Origin: an uncultured Acidimicrobiaceae bacterium
GTDB taxonomy: Bacteria; Actinomycetota; Acidimicrobiia; Acidimicrobiales; Ilumatobacteraceae
Assembly: GCA_903904615.1 (NCBI GenBank)
Contig: CAIVDG010000382.1
Location: 1-37,462, forward strand
Reading direction: 5' to 3'
Length of the DNA stretch: 37,462 nucleotides
Of the stretch, positions 1 to 9,994 are shown in pieces. Every line of letters starts with the position of its first letter. Within the stretch, counting starts at the first letter, position 1. The position numbers and the translations under genes were made by a program. The notes under the pieces were generated by a model. The model was not told where the DNA came from. It was given only the letters and a program-made list of their open reading frames with translations, and did no database searches.

Positions 1-368
1 GCACCTTGCTGCGGTGTGAAACTGATGGTGAAGTTGCCTGGGTCATAAATGGCGGTCGGTGGAATGTCGACCTGTTGTCCGGGCTTCAACGAGTTGCCTT
101 GAGACGCCAGTTCGTCGAGGCGGGTGGTCGTTAGCTCAATTCCATCGATCACAAGACTGGCTTCGTACCCCTCAACGAAGTCCACGAAGATCTGGCTTTG
201 CTGCAACACCTGATCGCCAGGACCAGGGGTCATCATCTCAATGCTGGCTGGCAGGCGCTGGGCCTCGCGACCCGTGATGCCTGCTCGGAACCCGAAAAAG
301 GTGATGGTGAGGCCCACGGCCACTCCGGCGCTCACCAGGAGATTTTGCTTATTTATTGGGCGTTTCAC
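1..368 (-). CDS. Membrane-anchored hypothetical protein (3' end outside window)
   Basis: This reading frame runs off the left edge, so only about 122 N-terminal residues are visible. It begins at a GTG (368), with a weak GGAG just upstream. A basic start (VKRPINKQN) is followed by one hydrophobic segment at about residues 9-26, which suggests a type II anchor or an uncleaved signal. The rest looks like an extracytoplasmic beta-rich domain (GPGDQVLQQSQIFVDF, then a VIDGIEL strand). I do not recognise the family and assign no function. It is divergent from the PASTA pseudokinase gene, with about 70 bases between the two starts. The open frame continues a little upstream of the GTG without another usual start. 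Confidence 0.6.
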   Translation of the reverse strand, partial: MKRPINKQNLLVSAGVAVGLTITFFGFRAGITGREAQRLPASIEMMTPGPGDQVLQQSQIFVDFVEGYEASLVIDGIELTTTRLDELASQGNSLKPGQQVDIPPTAIYDPGNFTISFTPQQG

Positions 369-438
369 GGCTCCATTCTCGCCGAAGAATGCCCTCGATA
401 CACCTCTCCAAGCGTCACACGCTAGGTTCTCAGGGGTC

Positions 439-2520
439 ATGCGAGACCCAGAGAACATGCCCGGCACCGTCCTTGGTGGGCGCTACCAGCTCGACCAGTT
501 GAGGCTTGAAGCCCAATCCATGTCGGGCGTGATGTTGTTTGACGCCACTGACTTGTCCTCCCAAGCCGAAGTTTCGGTACGTGTAGTCCCCGTAGAGCGC
601 CTCATCGACCCCACACTTGGCTCCACCACCCCAGCCGATGCCGAAGAGGCATTTGAGCGCCAGGTAGACGTGGCATCCAGTTTGCGCCACCCCTGTATCG
701 AGGCCGTCCTCGATCATGGCGACGCCATTTTGGATGGCGAGAAGTATGTCTATTCCGTTGGCGAGCGTCTCGGTGGGGGCTCGCTTCGAGAGTTCCTCGA
801 CCGTGGACGCCGACTCACACCATCTCAGGCACTCATCGTCGGCGTTGACATTTGTCGTGCACTCGACGCAGCAGCCAAGCAGGGAATTACCCACGGCGAT
901 CTTCGCCCCTCGCGTTTGGTCTTTGGTCTCGATCGGCGAGTTCGCCTCGTTGGGTTTGGTGCCCCGCTTCGCCCACTCGATTCCTTGGGTCTTGAGCAAG
1001 CAACATACGCAGCACCCGAGCTAGCCGAAGGTGGAGCACGCGGAGCATCATCCGACGTGTACTCACTGTCGCTCATTCTCATTGAAGCAATGACAGGCGA
1101 TGTGCCGTTCGCTGGCGACACCGTTGCAGCATGTTTCGCAAATCGTTCTGGCAAGTTGCTTCCCGTGAACGCAGACTTTGGCGCGCTCGCACAAGTTCTT
1201 GAACGCGCCGGACGTCCCGATGCAACCGAGCGTTTCTCTCCACGTGAGATGGGAACTGCGTTAGTACAAGCAGCCGAGTCAATGGCGCGCCCAACTCCTA
1301 TCGATGTTGTTGGTGGTGGATTGTTTGACGAAGCAATTGCCGAACCAATTGCGGCTCCCGTATCAACAGAGCCAGAAGTACTTCAGCCAGTTCCGAACAT
1401 TGCGCCGAATGAACCAATTCTCATCCGCACAACACCAAAGACCGACACCACTGGCCCAATTGCAGTGTCACCAGTTGTCGACCCCACCGATCCAACGGGT
1501 ACACCGCTCACAATCGGCGGCGACGACACCGGTCCTATTGCTCTCGATGCAGATTCGTTGCGCGAACTTGCTGCCGACGATCCAACAACTCAAGTAGTGC
1601 GACCAAAGAAACGTTGGGGACGCCGCATTGGAATTCTTGCTCTCGTCATTGTGCTTCTCGCAGGTGGCGGAGCGGCTGCTTACTTCACGGTGTTGAATCC
1701 GAAGAATCCAGTTCCACAACTCATTGGTCTCACTGAAGCGGAAGCTCGTAATCAGGTCTCGCAATTTGGTTGGGGCGTCAGCATTGTGAAGGAGCGCAGC
1801 GACGAAGTGGCGGCTGGGCAAGTCATTCGCACCGACCCAGTTCTTGGATCCAACTTGGCCAAGCGTGACTCACTCACGTTGGTTGTCTCCGAAGGCCCCA
1901 CCTTGTCAGTTCTTACCGAACTCACTGGCCTCACTGCTGATGCAGCAAAAGCACAACTTGCAGAACTCGGACTACAGGTAGCGCAAGCCGATGTCCCAGA
2001 CGAAACAATCCCTGTTGGTGTGGTTATCTCGTGGAGCATTCCCGATCAACCAACCTTGAAGACAGGCGACTCTGTAGTGAAGGGAACCTCTGTTGCAGTC
2101 AATGTTTCCAGTGGTCCAGCGCTGCGTGATGTTCCCAACCTTGTGAACACCACGGTTGCAGAAGCCACCGCGAAACTCACAGAGATGGGTCTGCTCGTGG
2201 TGGAAGGTCCGCAAGCAGGTCACCCTGAAATTGCTGCCGGCAAGATCTCGGCGCAGGTTCCTGCAGCAGGCGAAAAGCTTGCACGTGGCGGCACGGTCAC
2301 CATCACGGTGTCTAAGGGACAAATCACCACACTCATCCCGACCATCTACGGAAAAGACTTTGCCACGGTGAAGCAACGCCTTGAAGGAGCCGGAATGGTG
2401 ATCGGCAAGGTCACGGGCAACAAGAACCGCGGTCTCAAATCAGCCGCCATTGACGGGAAAGTTGTACGCAATTACGCGCGCGTGGTGGTCGGTAAGACAG
2501 TCGACCTGACGTTCCCCTAA
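439..2520 (+). CDS. PASTA-domain serine/threonine pseudokinase, PknB-like architecture
   Basis: This 693-residue protein has the layout of PknB-type receptor kinases: a cytoplasmic kinase-like domain (about 8-285), a Pro/Thr-rich linker, one membrane segment (about 396-417, after KKRWGRR), and then four PASTA repeats (422-693, the last one divergent) that in this family bind peptidoglycan or lipid II outside the cell. The kinase fold is recognisable from an APE motif (192-194) and a DVYSL segment, but catalytic positions are lost. There is no GxGxxG loop, the VAIK lysine is Arg48, the HRDLKPxN loop reads HGDLRPSR (152-159, Asn replaced by Arg), and DFG reads GFG (172-174). It is therefore predicted to be inactive as a kinase and to act as a cell-wall sensor or scaffold. 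The frame stays open upstream to 241, but that would overlap the divergent gene. ATG 439 with AGGGG just before it is preferred, and ATG 457 is possible. Confidence 0.85.
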   Translation: MRDPENMPGTVLGGRYQLDQLRLEAQSMSGVMLFDATDLSSQAEVSVRVVPVERLIDPTLGSTTPADAEEAFERQVDVASSLRHPCIEAVLDHGDAILDGEKYVYSVGERLGGGSLREFLDRGRRLTPSQALIVGVDICRALDAAAKQGITHGDLRPSRLVFGLDRRVRLVGFGAPLRPLDSLGLEQATYAAPELAEGGARGASSDVYSLSLILIEAMTGDVPFAGDTVAACFANRSGKLLPVNADFGALAQVLERAGRPDATERFSPREMGTALVQAAESMARPTPIDVVGGGLFDEAIAEPIAAPVSTEPEVLQPVPNIAPNEPILIRTTPKTDTTGPIAVSPVVDPTDPTGTPLTIGGDDTGPIALDADSLRELAADDPTTQVVRPKKRWGRRIGILALVIVLLAGGGAAAYFTVLNPKNPVPQLIGLTEAEARNQVSQFGWGVSIVKERSDEVAAGQVIRTDPVLGSNLAKRDSLTLVVSEGPTLSVLTELTGLTADAAKAQLAELGLQVAQADVPDETIPVGVVISWSIPDQPTLKTGDSVVKGTSVAVNVSSGPALRDVPNLVNTTVAEATAKLTEMGLLVVEGPQAGHPEIAAGKISAQVPAAGEKLARGGTVTITVSKGQITTLIPTIYGKDFATVKQRLEGAGMVIGKVTGNKNRGLKSAAIDGKVVRNYARVVVGKTVDLTFP

Positions 2521-2566
2521 TCTCGTGTTACTCGGCGATTCATCGCCACAGTGAGAGGGAATAATC

Positions 2567-3457
2567 ATGGGTGCATTAGACGGACGCGTAGCAATCATCA
2601 CGGGTGCGGGGCGCGGTATTGGCCGTGAACACGCACTTCTCTTTGCCGCAGAAGGCGCAAAGGTTGTTGTTAACGACCTCGGCGGAGCCAACGATGGCAC
2701 CGGTGTAGATGCAACTCCTGCGCAACAAGTAGTGAATGAAATTGTGGCTATGGGTGGCGAAGCAATTGCCAACTACGACAACGTTGCCGATTGGGAAGGC
2801 GCACAGCGCATGGTGAATGCCGCTGTAGAAACCTTTGGTGATTTAGACATTCTTGTGAACAACGCTGGCATCCTGCGCGACCGCGTGTTGGTGAACATGT
2901 CGGAAGCAGAGTGGGACGCAGTGATTGCTGTTCACTTGAAGGGACACTTTGCACCATCACGTTGGGCCGCTGCATATTGGCGCGAACAGCACAAGGCGGG
3001 AAGCACACGTCCACGCAACATTGTTCACACATCGTCAACTTCCGGATTGTTCGCAAACCCAGGTCAGGCAAATTACGGCGCGGCGAAAACAGGTATTGCA
3101 ACGTTCAGTCAGATTCTTGCGAAAGAGTTGGTGCGCTACAACGTGAAGAGCAACTCCATCGCCCCCGCTGCACGTACTCGTCTCACCGAAGCCACACCAG
3201 GCCTCGGTGACAGAATTGCTGCACCAACAAATGCTGCGCAGTTCGATGACTGGGATCCCGCAAACATCTCTCCGCTCGTTGCATATCTTGCGTCTGCCGA
3301 TTGCCATTTCACGGGTGAGACCTTCTTTGTGAAGGGTGGAGAAGTCACGCGTGTGCGCAGTTGGGAACGTGCAGAGACCGTCGAACAAAATGATCGTTGG
3401 AAAGTGTCCGAACTCACAGCAGCCATGAAAGATATGGCCGCAAAGGTGAACAAGTAG
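2567..3457 (+). CDS. Short-chain dehydrogenase/reductase, 3-hydroxyacyl-CoA dehydrogenase-like
   Basis: This 296-residue NAD(P)-dependent oxidoreductase of the SDR superfamily has a TGAGRGIG cofactor loop (residues 12-19), NNAG (98-101), a catalytic Ser near 157, and the YxxxK pair (Tyr170, Lys174). The insertion after the second strand (NDLGGANDGTG) and the overall pattern resemble the dehydrogenase domain of peroxisomal multifunctional enzyme type 2, which oxidises 3-hydroxyacyl-CoAs, so a role in lipid or acyl-CoA metabolism is likely but not proven. The start at ATG 2567 has GAGAGGGA upstream. It lies 46 bases after the pseudokinase gene and 24 before the MFS gene, so it may be co-transcribed with them. 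Confidence 0.85.
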   Translation: MGALDGRVAIITGAGRGIGREHALLFAAEGAKVVVNDLGGANDGTGVDATPAQQVVNEIVAMGGEAIANYDNVADWEGAQRMVNAAVETFGDLDILVNNAGILRDRVLVNMSEAEWDAVIAVHLKGHFAPSRWAAAYWREQHKAGSTRPRNIVHTSSTSGLFANPGQANYGAAKTGIATFSQILAKELVRYNVKSNSIAPAARTRLTEATPGLGDRIAAPTNAAQFDDWDPANISPLVAYLASADCHFTGETFFVKGGEVTRVRSWERAETVEQNDRWKVSELTAAMKDMAAKVNK

Positions 3458-3481
3458 GGCACTACCCTCGGTAGTCCCCCC

Positions 3482-4987
3482 ATGAACCCCCAGAAACGAC
3501 ACCAGGAAGAACTCACTCCGCACGGCCGTTCCACCATCACGGTGGAGCAGGCAGGTGTAGACGAAATCTCTGTCGTCCCGTGGACTCAAATGATTCCGCG
3601 GCGTCTGGCGCGCAAGGTGGGCCTCACTCGCAAGTGGGCCACGTTCATCGTGGTGCTGGCGGGTCTCTTCACAACAAGTTCCACCATCACGGTGTTGGTG
3701 GTATCTCTCGAGACCATTGCGAAAGATTTGAACTCGTCGGTGAGTGTTCTGAACTGGTCAATCACAGGCCCCATGTTGGCGTTCGGCGTTGTTGGTCCGG
3801 CGTACGGAAAAATTGGTGACCTCTACGGCCATAAAAAGGTCTATGTCTTTGGTCTGCTCTTTTCTGGAGTCTTTGCGCTGGCAACAGTGTTTGCGTGGAA
3901 CGCGCCGAGCATGGTGTTCTTCCGCTTAATGTCCGCCGTCTGTGGTTCTGCAACTGGCCCAGCAGCTATGGCATACATCAACCGTTTGTTCGATCCACAA
4001 GAACGTGTTCGCCCTATGGGTCTGTGGAGTTTTACAACAGCTGGTGCTCCCGTGCTCGGTGTTGTTTTTGGCGGACCACTGGTGGAGAGCATTGGCTGGC
4101 GAATGATTTTTGTCATTCAGGCGCCGCTTCTGTTGGGCGCATCGCTTCTTGCATGGAATCTATTGCCACAGACCAGCCGAATGAAGAATGTGAAGTTCGA
4201 CATTTGGGGTTCAGTCACACTCGGATTTGGTGCAACGTTCTTGTTGTTCACCATTAACCGTGGACATTCATGGGGCTGGACATCTCCCGCCATCCTTGGT
4301 CTTGGCGCGTTCGCCATTACGTCTCTGTGGGTGTTCATTCGTGTTGAAAAGAAAGTGGAAGCCCCGCTGTTGCCGCTTGCGTGGTTACGAAACGGAAACA
4401 TCGTTCTTCCTATGTTGATTCAGGCACTTCTGAACTTTGCATACATGGGCGGATTCATTGTGGTCCCACAAATGTTGGAACGTGGGCTTGGTATGACAAC
4501 AGCACACATTGGTCTGCTCGTTATCGCCCGACCTCTCACGTTCTCCATCATCGCGCCACTTGCAAGTTTCTTTACTATGCGTGTGGGCGAGAGAGTGTCG
4601 GGCGTTCTTGGTGCTACCGGAATTCTCGGTTCGATGATTCTTCTCAGCACTATCCGTGGCGGAGCATCAGACTTGCTGGTCATCATCGGTTTGGGTTTGT
4701 CCGGACTTGGCTTTGGAATTGCTGGCCCAGCGCTCACGGCACTCGTATCAAACGCAGTGGATGACGACTCTGTAGGTGTCGCTGGAGCCATGCAGCAGTT
4801 ACTGAGCCAGATGGGTGCGGTTCTTGGTTCAACCGTCATGATTTCCATTCAGGAAATGACATCGGGTAGTGGTCTAGTAGAGAGTTACTCGTACGGACTT
4901 TTGGCCGGTGCTGTCACTGCAATTGTGGGTGTGGTGTTGGCTATGAAACTCACGCCAACAGACAGAAGTATTCAGCACGCAAATTAG
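3482..4987 (+). CDS. MFS transporter, DHA2 (EmrB/QacA-like) drug:H+ antiporter family
   Basis: This polytopic membrane protein of up to 501 residues has about 14 hydrophobic segments, as in the DHA2 branch of the major facilitator superfamily. The loop after the second helix carries motif A (GKIGDLYGHKK). The family exports drugs, dyes or metabolites using the proton gradient, and the substrate here cannot be predicted. The first 36 residues are hydrophilic and ATG 3482 lacks a clear ribosome binding site, so the start may instead be ATG 3590 (MIPRRLARKVG), just before the first helix. The stop overlaps the stop of the convergent SCP2-like gene by four bases. Confidence 0.88.
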   Translation: MNPQKRHQEELTPHGRSTITVEQAGVDEISVVPWTQMIPRRLARKVGLTRKWATFIVVLAGLFTTSSTITVLVVSLETIAKDLNSSVSVLNWSITGPMLAFGVVGPAYGKIGDLYGHKKVYVFGLLFSGVFALATVFAWNAPSMVFFRLMSAVCGSATGPAAMAYINRLFDPQERVRPMGLWSFTTAGAPVLGVVFGGPLVESIGWRMIFVIQAPLLLGASLLAWNLLPQTSRMKNVKFDIWGSVTLGFGATFLLFTINRGHSWGWTSPAILGLGAFAITSLWVFIRVEKKVEAPLLPLAWLRNGNIVLPMLIQALLNFAYMGGFIVVPQMLERGLGMTTAHIGLLVIARPLTFSIIAPLASFFTMRVGERVSGVLGATGILGSMILLSTIRGGASDLLVIIGLGLSGLGFGIAGPALTALVSNAVDDDSVGVAGAMQQLLSQMGAVLGSTVMISIQEMTSGSGLVESYSYGLLAGAVTAIVGVVLAMKLTPTDRSIQHAN

Positions 4988-5391
4988 GCGGTGATGCTCT
5001 TTATTTCTGCTGCTACAACTGCGGCGGTGTCTGTTTGAGGAATTGCTGTTTGCATCAGCATTAAGCGAGTGATGTCGCCCTCTACCTTGATGCGACCTTG
5101 CATGAAAGCTTGCATGCTGGCTGTGGGGTCCTGGTCGACGAACAATTGACGCGCGGTGTCGTAGTCGGTGGTGACGGTGAGGTCAGCTGCATCGAGTTCG
5201 CCAAGTTCCATATCCAACGTGCCAGACGAAGTGTCGATATAGGCCTTCACGGTCCCATCACCAAAAGGCACCTTTGTGGTGACCACGTTGATTCGCACCA
5301 CAGCATCGATGCGGGGGACGTCTCCGGCGTACCTGTGACGAATGTCGCGGGCTGCCTCAATCCACTGATCGGAGAGAAATGCGTGGCTCAT
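4984..5391 (-). CDS. SCP2 sterol-binding domain-like protein
   Basis: This is a small soluble protein of 135 residues. The alternating pattern of a FGDGTVKAYID strand, a DMELGELDAADLTVTTDYDTA segment and a MQGRIKVEGDITRLM helix is typical of the SCP2 sterol-transfer fold. The GRIKVEGDxxRLM stretch is the most diagnostic part, since it resembles the G-K-hydrophobic-x-G-D pattern of the family. Such stand-alone proteins are common in actinobacteria and are thought to bind lipids or acyl-CoA, but their function is mostly unknown. It is divergent from serA (about 78 bases between starts) and its stop overlaps that of the MFS gene. Confidence 0.75.
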   Translation of the reverse strand: MSHAFLSDQWIEAARDIRHRYAGDVPRIDAVVRINVVTTKVPFGDGTVKAYIDTSSGTLDMELGELDAADLTVTTDYDTARQLFVDQDPTASMQAFMQGRIKVEGDITRLMLMQTAIPQTDTAAVVAAEIKSITA

Positions 5392-5469
5392 AGTGTCCTT
5401 TTGTGAACGGTTCTTTACGGATTGTCAAACGACGTCGCAATCTACGACGCTAACGGCGAGAATTGACCA

Positions 5470-7044
5470 ATGGCACGAATTTTGGTCTCTGAAGAACTCG
5501 CCGAGGGCGGCCTCAACAAGTTGAGGGCTGCGGGGCACGAGGTGGACGTTCAGACTGGTTTGTCTCCAGAGCAACTGCACTCCGTCATCAAGGGCGCACA
5601 CGCACTTATCGTTCGCTCTGCAACGCAAGTTGACGACGCACTTCTTGCTGCCGCTGATTCGCTCATGGTGGTGGGTCGCGCCGGAGTTGGATTGGACAAC
5701 GTCGATGTTGAATCGGCAACACGTCGTGGAGTCATGGTGGCCAATGCGCCCGAGTCAAACATTGTGTCGGCAGCAGAACACACCATGGCCATGTTGTTGG
5801 CTGTTGCGCGCAACGTGCCGCAAGCACACGCTGCACTCACACAAGGTCGCTGGGAGCGAAGCAAGTGGGAAGGCGTCGAGCTGTTCGACAAAACACTTGG
5901 CGTTGTGGGACTTGGTCGTATCGGAAAACTGGTTGCGCAACGCGCTGCAGCATTCGGTATGCGCATTGTTGCCTTCGACCCATTTGTGTCTGAAGAACGT
6001 GCACGTGCAATGAATATTGAATTGCTTGAACTGGATGCATTGGTGGAACGTGCCGACTTCATCACCATTCACCTCCCAAAGAACAAAGACACGGTGAATT
6101 TGTTCAACGCGGACATGTTCAAGAAGGCAAAGTCCTCTTTGCGCATCATTAATGTGGCTCGTGGCGGAATCATTAACGAAGCAGATCTTGCAGACGCAGT
6201 GAAGAACGGTGTCATTGCTGGTGCTGCGTTGGACGTGTTTGACAAGGAACCAACCACAGAATCTCCGTTGTTTGATGTTCCGGGAATTGTCGTGACACCA
6301 CACCTCGGTGCCAGCACAACTGAGGCGCAAGATCGCGCTGGTCTCGACATTGCAGATCAAATCACGCTTGCATTAGCCGGAGACTTTGTTCCGTATGCCG
6401 TGAACATCTCTGCAGCCGACGCAAATGAAACTTTGAAGCCGTACTTGCCTCTTGCAGAGCGCTTGGGCCGACTGTTCTCGTCTGCTGCTGAAGCAAACAT
6501 TTCTGAACTTGAAATCATCGCTACGGGCGAGATTGCTGGTTACGACACACGCATCCTCACGTTGTCCGTCTTGAAGGGATTCTTCTCGGCACGTCATTCC
6601 GACGCGGTGACGTACGTGAATGCTCCGCAAATTGCTGCCTCGCAGAACGTGGCTGTGAAGGAAACCTTGGTGTCAGGTGCCGGGGCAAATAGCGACTACG
6701 TCAACCTCATTACGTTGCGTGCTGGTTCGCACAGCATTGCAGCAACGTTGGTAGGGCCGCGTCGTCAAGCACGCATCGTCATGGTGGACGACCACATGAC
6801 CGACGTTCCACCGTCTGAGCACATGCTGGTAGTTCGCAACGACGACCGTCCGGGTGTTATTGGACTCGTGGGAACACTGTTGGGAACACACAATGTGAAC
6901 ATCGCAGACATGGATGTGGGTCGTTCCGACCTTCCGGGTACTGCACTAATGGTGATCTCACCAACGGCAGAAGTCACCGACGAGGTGTTGGCAGAGCTGC
7001 GCGCTCAGCCAGGCATCATTGAAGTGACCTCGCTGTACGCGTAA
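5470..7044 (+). CDS. serA: D-3-phosphoglycerate dehydrogenase
   Basis: This cytoplasmic enzyme of 524 residues catalyses the first step of serine synthesis, oxidising 3-phosphoglycerate to 3-phosphohydroxypyruvate with NAD+. The sequence shows the catalytic domain, a Rossmann GVVGLGRIG loop near residue 140, the NVARGGIIN segment with the catalytic Arg, the KEPTTESPLF segment with the Glu, and the TPHLGASTTEAQ segment with the His. The length and the extra intervening domain before the C-terminal ACT domain (MLVVRNDDRPGVIGLVG onward) match the long actinobacterial/type I form, in which serine feedback acts through the ACT domain. It runs convergently into pyrF, with only five bases between the stops. 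Confidence 0.96.
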   Translation: MARILVSEELAEGGLNKLRAAGHEVDVQTGLSPEQLHSVIKGAHALIVRSATQVDDALLAAADSLMVVGRAGVGLDNVDVESATRRGVMVANAPESNIVSAAEHTMAMLLAVARNVPQAHAALTQGRWERSKWEGVELFDKTLGVVGLGRIGKLVAQRAAAFGMRIVAFDPFVSEERARAMNIELLELDALVERADFITIHLPKNKDTVNLFNADMFKKAKSSLRIINVARGGIINEADLADAVKNGVIAGAALDVFDKEPTTESPLFDVPGIVVTPHLGASTTEAQDRAGLDIADQITLALAGDFVPYAVNISAADANETLKPYLPLAERLGRLFSSAAEANISELEIIATGEIAGYDTRILTLSVLKGFFSARHSDAVTYVNAPQIAASQNVAVKETLVSGAGANSDYVNLITLRAGSHSIAATLVGPRRQARIVMVDDHMTDVPPSEHMLVVRNDDRPGVIGLVGTLLGTHNVNIADMDVGRSDLPGTALMVISPTAEVTDEVLAELRAQPGIIEVTSLYA

Positions 7045-7049
7045 GGCTT

Positions 7050-7859
7050 TTAGCGAGCGGCGTTCAGGGCGTCGCGAGTTTCTTTAGCCACGCGCGCTGC
7101 ACCTTCAATGCCGCCGTCTGCGTACAAGATTGCGCGCGATGAGTTCACAATGAGTCCGTTGCCCGTAGAACTTGCGCCATTCGAGACAACCTGAGCGGGG
7201 TCTCCGCCTTGCGCACCAACGCCGGGAACAAGTAGCGGCATGTCGCCAACAATGGCACGCACTTCTGCAAGCTCTTGCGGATACGTGGCGCCGACAACTA
7301 GTGACACGTCACCGTGTTGCGACCATTCGTTGGCTGCCCGTTGTGCAACGTGTTGATACAACGGTGTTCCATCAATGAGTTGCGACTGAAATTCACCACT
7401 GCCAGCGTTCGATGTGCGGCACAAAACAATGGCGGCTCCATCGGGATGTTCTAGGAACGGCTGAATGGTGTCGCCACCCATGTAAGGGTTCACGGTGACT
7501 GCGTGTGCGCCGTAACGCTCGAATGCTTCACGCGCGTACATCTTTGCGGTGTCGCCAATGTCGCCGCGTTTTGCATCGAGGATGAGCGGAATAGTGGGGT
7601 AGGCCTCACGGATGTACTCACAAATTGCGAGAAGGTCGCATTCGGCAGTGATGGCGGCGAAGTAAGCGATCTGTGGTTTGAAGGCGCACGCGTATTCAGC
7701 TGTTGCGTCAACAATGTCTTTCAGAAAGAGAACAATGCCGTCTTCGTGATGGTGATACTCAATGGGGATGCGCGCTTGGTCGGGGTCAAGACCCACGCAC
7801 AACAACGAGCCCGATGCGTCCCAGCGTTGCTCAAGAAGTTCGCGAAACTTCAATGTCAC
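7050..7859 (-). CDS. pyrF: Orotidine 5'-phosphate decarboxylase
   Basis: This 269-residue enzyme performs the last step of UMP synthesis, decarboxylating OMP. The catalytic signature DAKRGDIGDTA is present, with CVGLDPDQ near the N-terminus, AFKPQIAYF, and a C-terminal VPGVGAQGGD phosphate-binding loop. It belongs to the PyrF subfamily that is common in actinobacteria and of this length. The start is a GTG at 7859 that overlaps the ferredoxin stop as GTGA. A longer frame upstream would run through the whole ferredoxin gene and is rejected. It is the last gene of the leuA-ferredoxin-pyrF unit. Confidence 0.95.
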   Translation of the reverse strand: MTLKFRELLEQRWDASGSLLCVGLDPDQARIPIEYHHHEDGIVLFLKDIVDATAEYACAFKPQIAYFAAITAECDLLAICEYIREAYPTIPLILDAKRGDIGDTAKMYAREAFERYGAHAVTVNPYMGGDTIQPFLEHPDGAAIVLCRTSNAGSGEFQSQLIDGTPLYQHVAQRAANEWSQHGDVSLVVGATYPQELAEVRAIVGDMPLLVPGVGAQGGDPAQVVSNGASSTGNGLIVNSSRAILYADGGIEGAARVAKETRDALNAAR

Positions 7860-8047
7860 TCTTCGATGGTGATGGCTGCTGTGGGGCACATGTCTGCCGC
7901 TTGACGAGCAAGATCGGCATTCGCACCTTCTGGGTTCTCTTGCAAGATGTAGAGGTATCCGTCGGAACGTACTTCGAATACTTCGGGAGCAATTTGCGAA
8001 CATGCACCGGTTGAGGCACACACATTGAAATCGACAACAACTTTCAT
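7856..8047 (-). CDS. Small ferredoxin, probably 3Fe-4S
   Basis: This is a 63-residue acidic electron-transfer protein. It has Cys10 and Cys16 in CASTGAC, and a third cysteine in the C-terminal CPTAAI motif. The position that would supply a fourth ligand in a 4Fe-4S cluster is not cysteine (Thr13), so a 3Fe-4S cluster is likely. This is the type of ferredoxin that often serves cytochrome P450s or other monooxygenases in actinobacteria. The start ATG has a strong AGGAGGG site. It lies 27 bases after leuA and overlaps pyrF by four bases (GTGA). No obvious redox partner is adjacent, so the operon position does not reveal its client. Confidence 0.88.
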   Translation of the reverse strand: MKVVVDFNVCASTGACSQIAPEVFEVRSDGYLYILQENPEGANADLARQAADMCPTAAITIEE

Positions 8048-8074
8048 GACACCCTCCTTGGGTTCGTTCCCAAA

Positions 8075-9874
<1,800 letters not shown>

Positions 9875-9910
9875 TTACATAAGGAGGAGGAGGCTGGAGG
9901 ACAACGTCAT
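9875..9910 (-). CDS. Leucine leader peptide of leuA (MTLSSSLLLLM)
   Basis: This is an 11-residue ORF on the minus strand. It starts at ATG 9910, ends at TAA 9875-9877, and contains five Leu codons, four of them consecutive (CTC CTC CTC CTT). It is followed at once by a hairpin and then an intrinsic terminator ahead of leuA. This is the classical arrangement for leucine-responsive attenuation: scarce charged tRNA-Leu stalls the ribosome on the Leu run and prevents termination. There is little space for a ribosome binding site. A TATAGC at 9921-9926 (minus strand) could be a -10 element that places the RNA start very near the ATG, so the peptide may be translated from an almost leaderless transcript. 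Confidence 0.88.
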   Translation of the reverse strand: MTLSSSLLLLM

Positions 9911-9934
9911 TGCTGGTCAGGCTATACGCCAAAG

Positions 9935-9972
9935 CGGCCGAGCGCCACCCCAAAGGGCGCAGCGCCCGGCCG
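9935..9972. repeat. 38-bp imperfect palindrome between homospermidine synthase and the leuA leader
   Basis: CGGCCGAGCGC (9935-9945) and GCGCCCGGCCG (9962-9972) form an 11-base inverted repeat with one G-U pair on the minus-strand RNA, and GGGCGCAGCGCCC nested at the right side forms a second palindrome. It lies just after the homospermidine synthase stop, so it may end that transcript, although only a short CTTT follows. It could also be a copy of a dispersed palindromic (REP-like) element. Confidence 0.6.
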
Positions 9973-9994
9973 TTCGTACTTTGTCTATGAAGCC

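Noticed and set aside
241-438. Upstream extension of the pseudokinase frame to 241
   Set aside because: It would overlap the divergent membrane-protein gene; the kinase-like domain starts right after ATG 439.
7860-8021. Extension of pyrF upstream of GTG 7859
   Set aside because: It runs through the ferredoxin gene in another frame; PyrF homology begins at the GTG.
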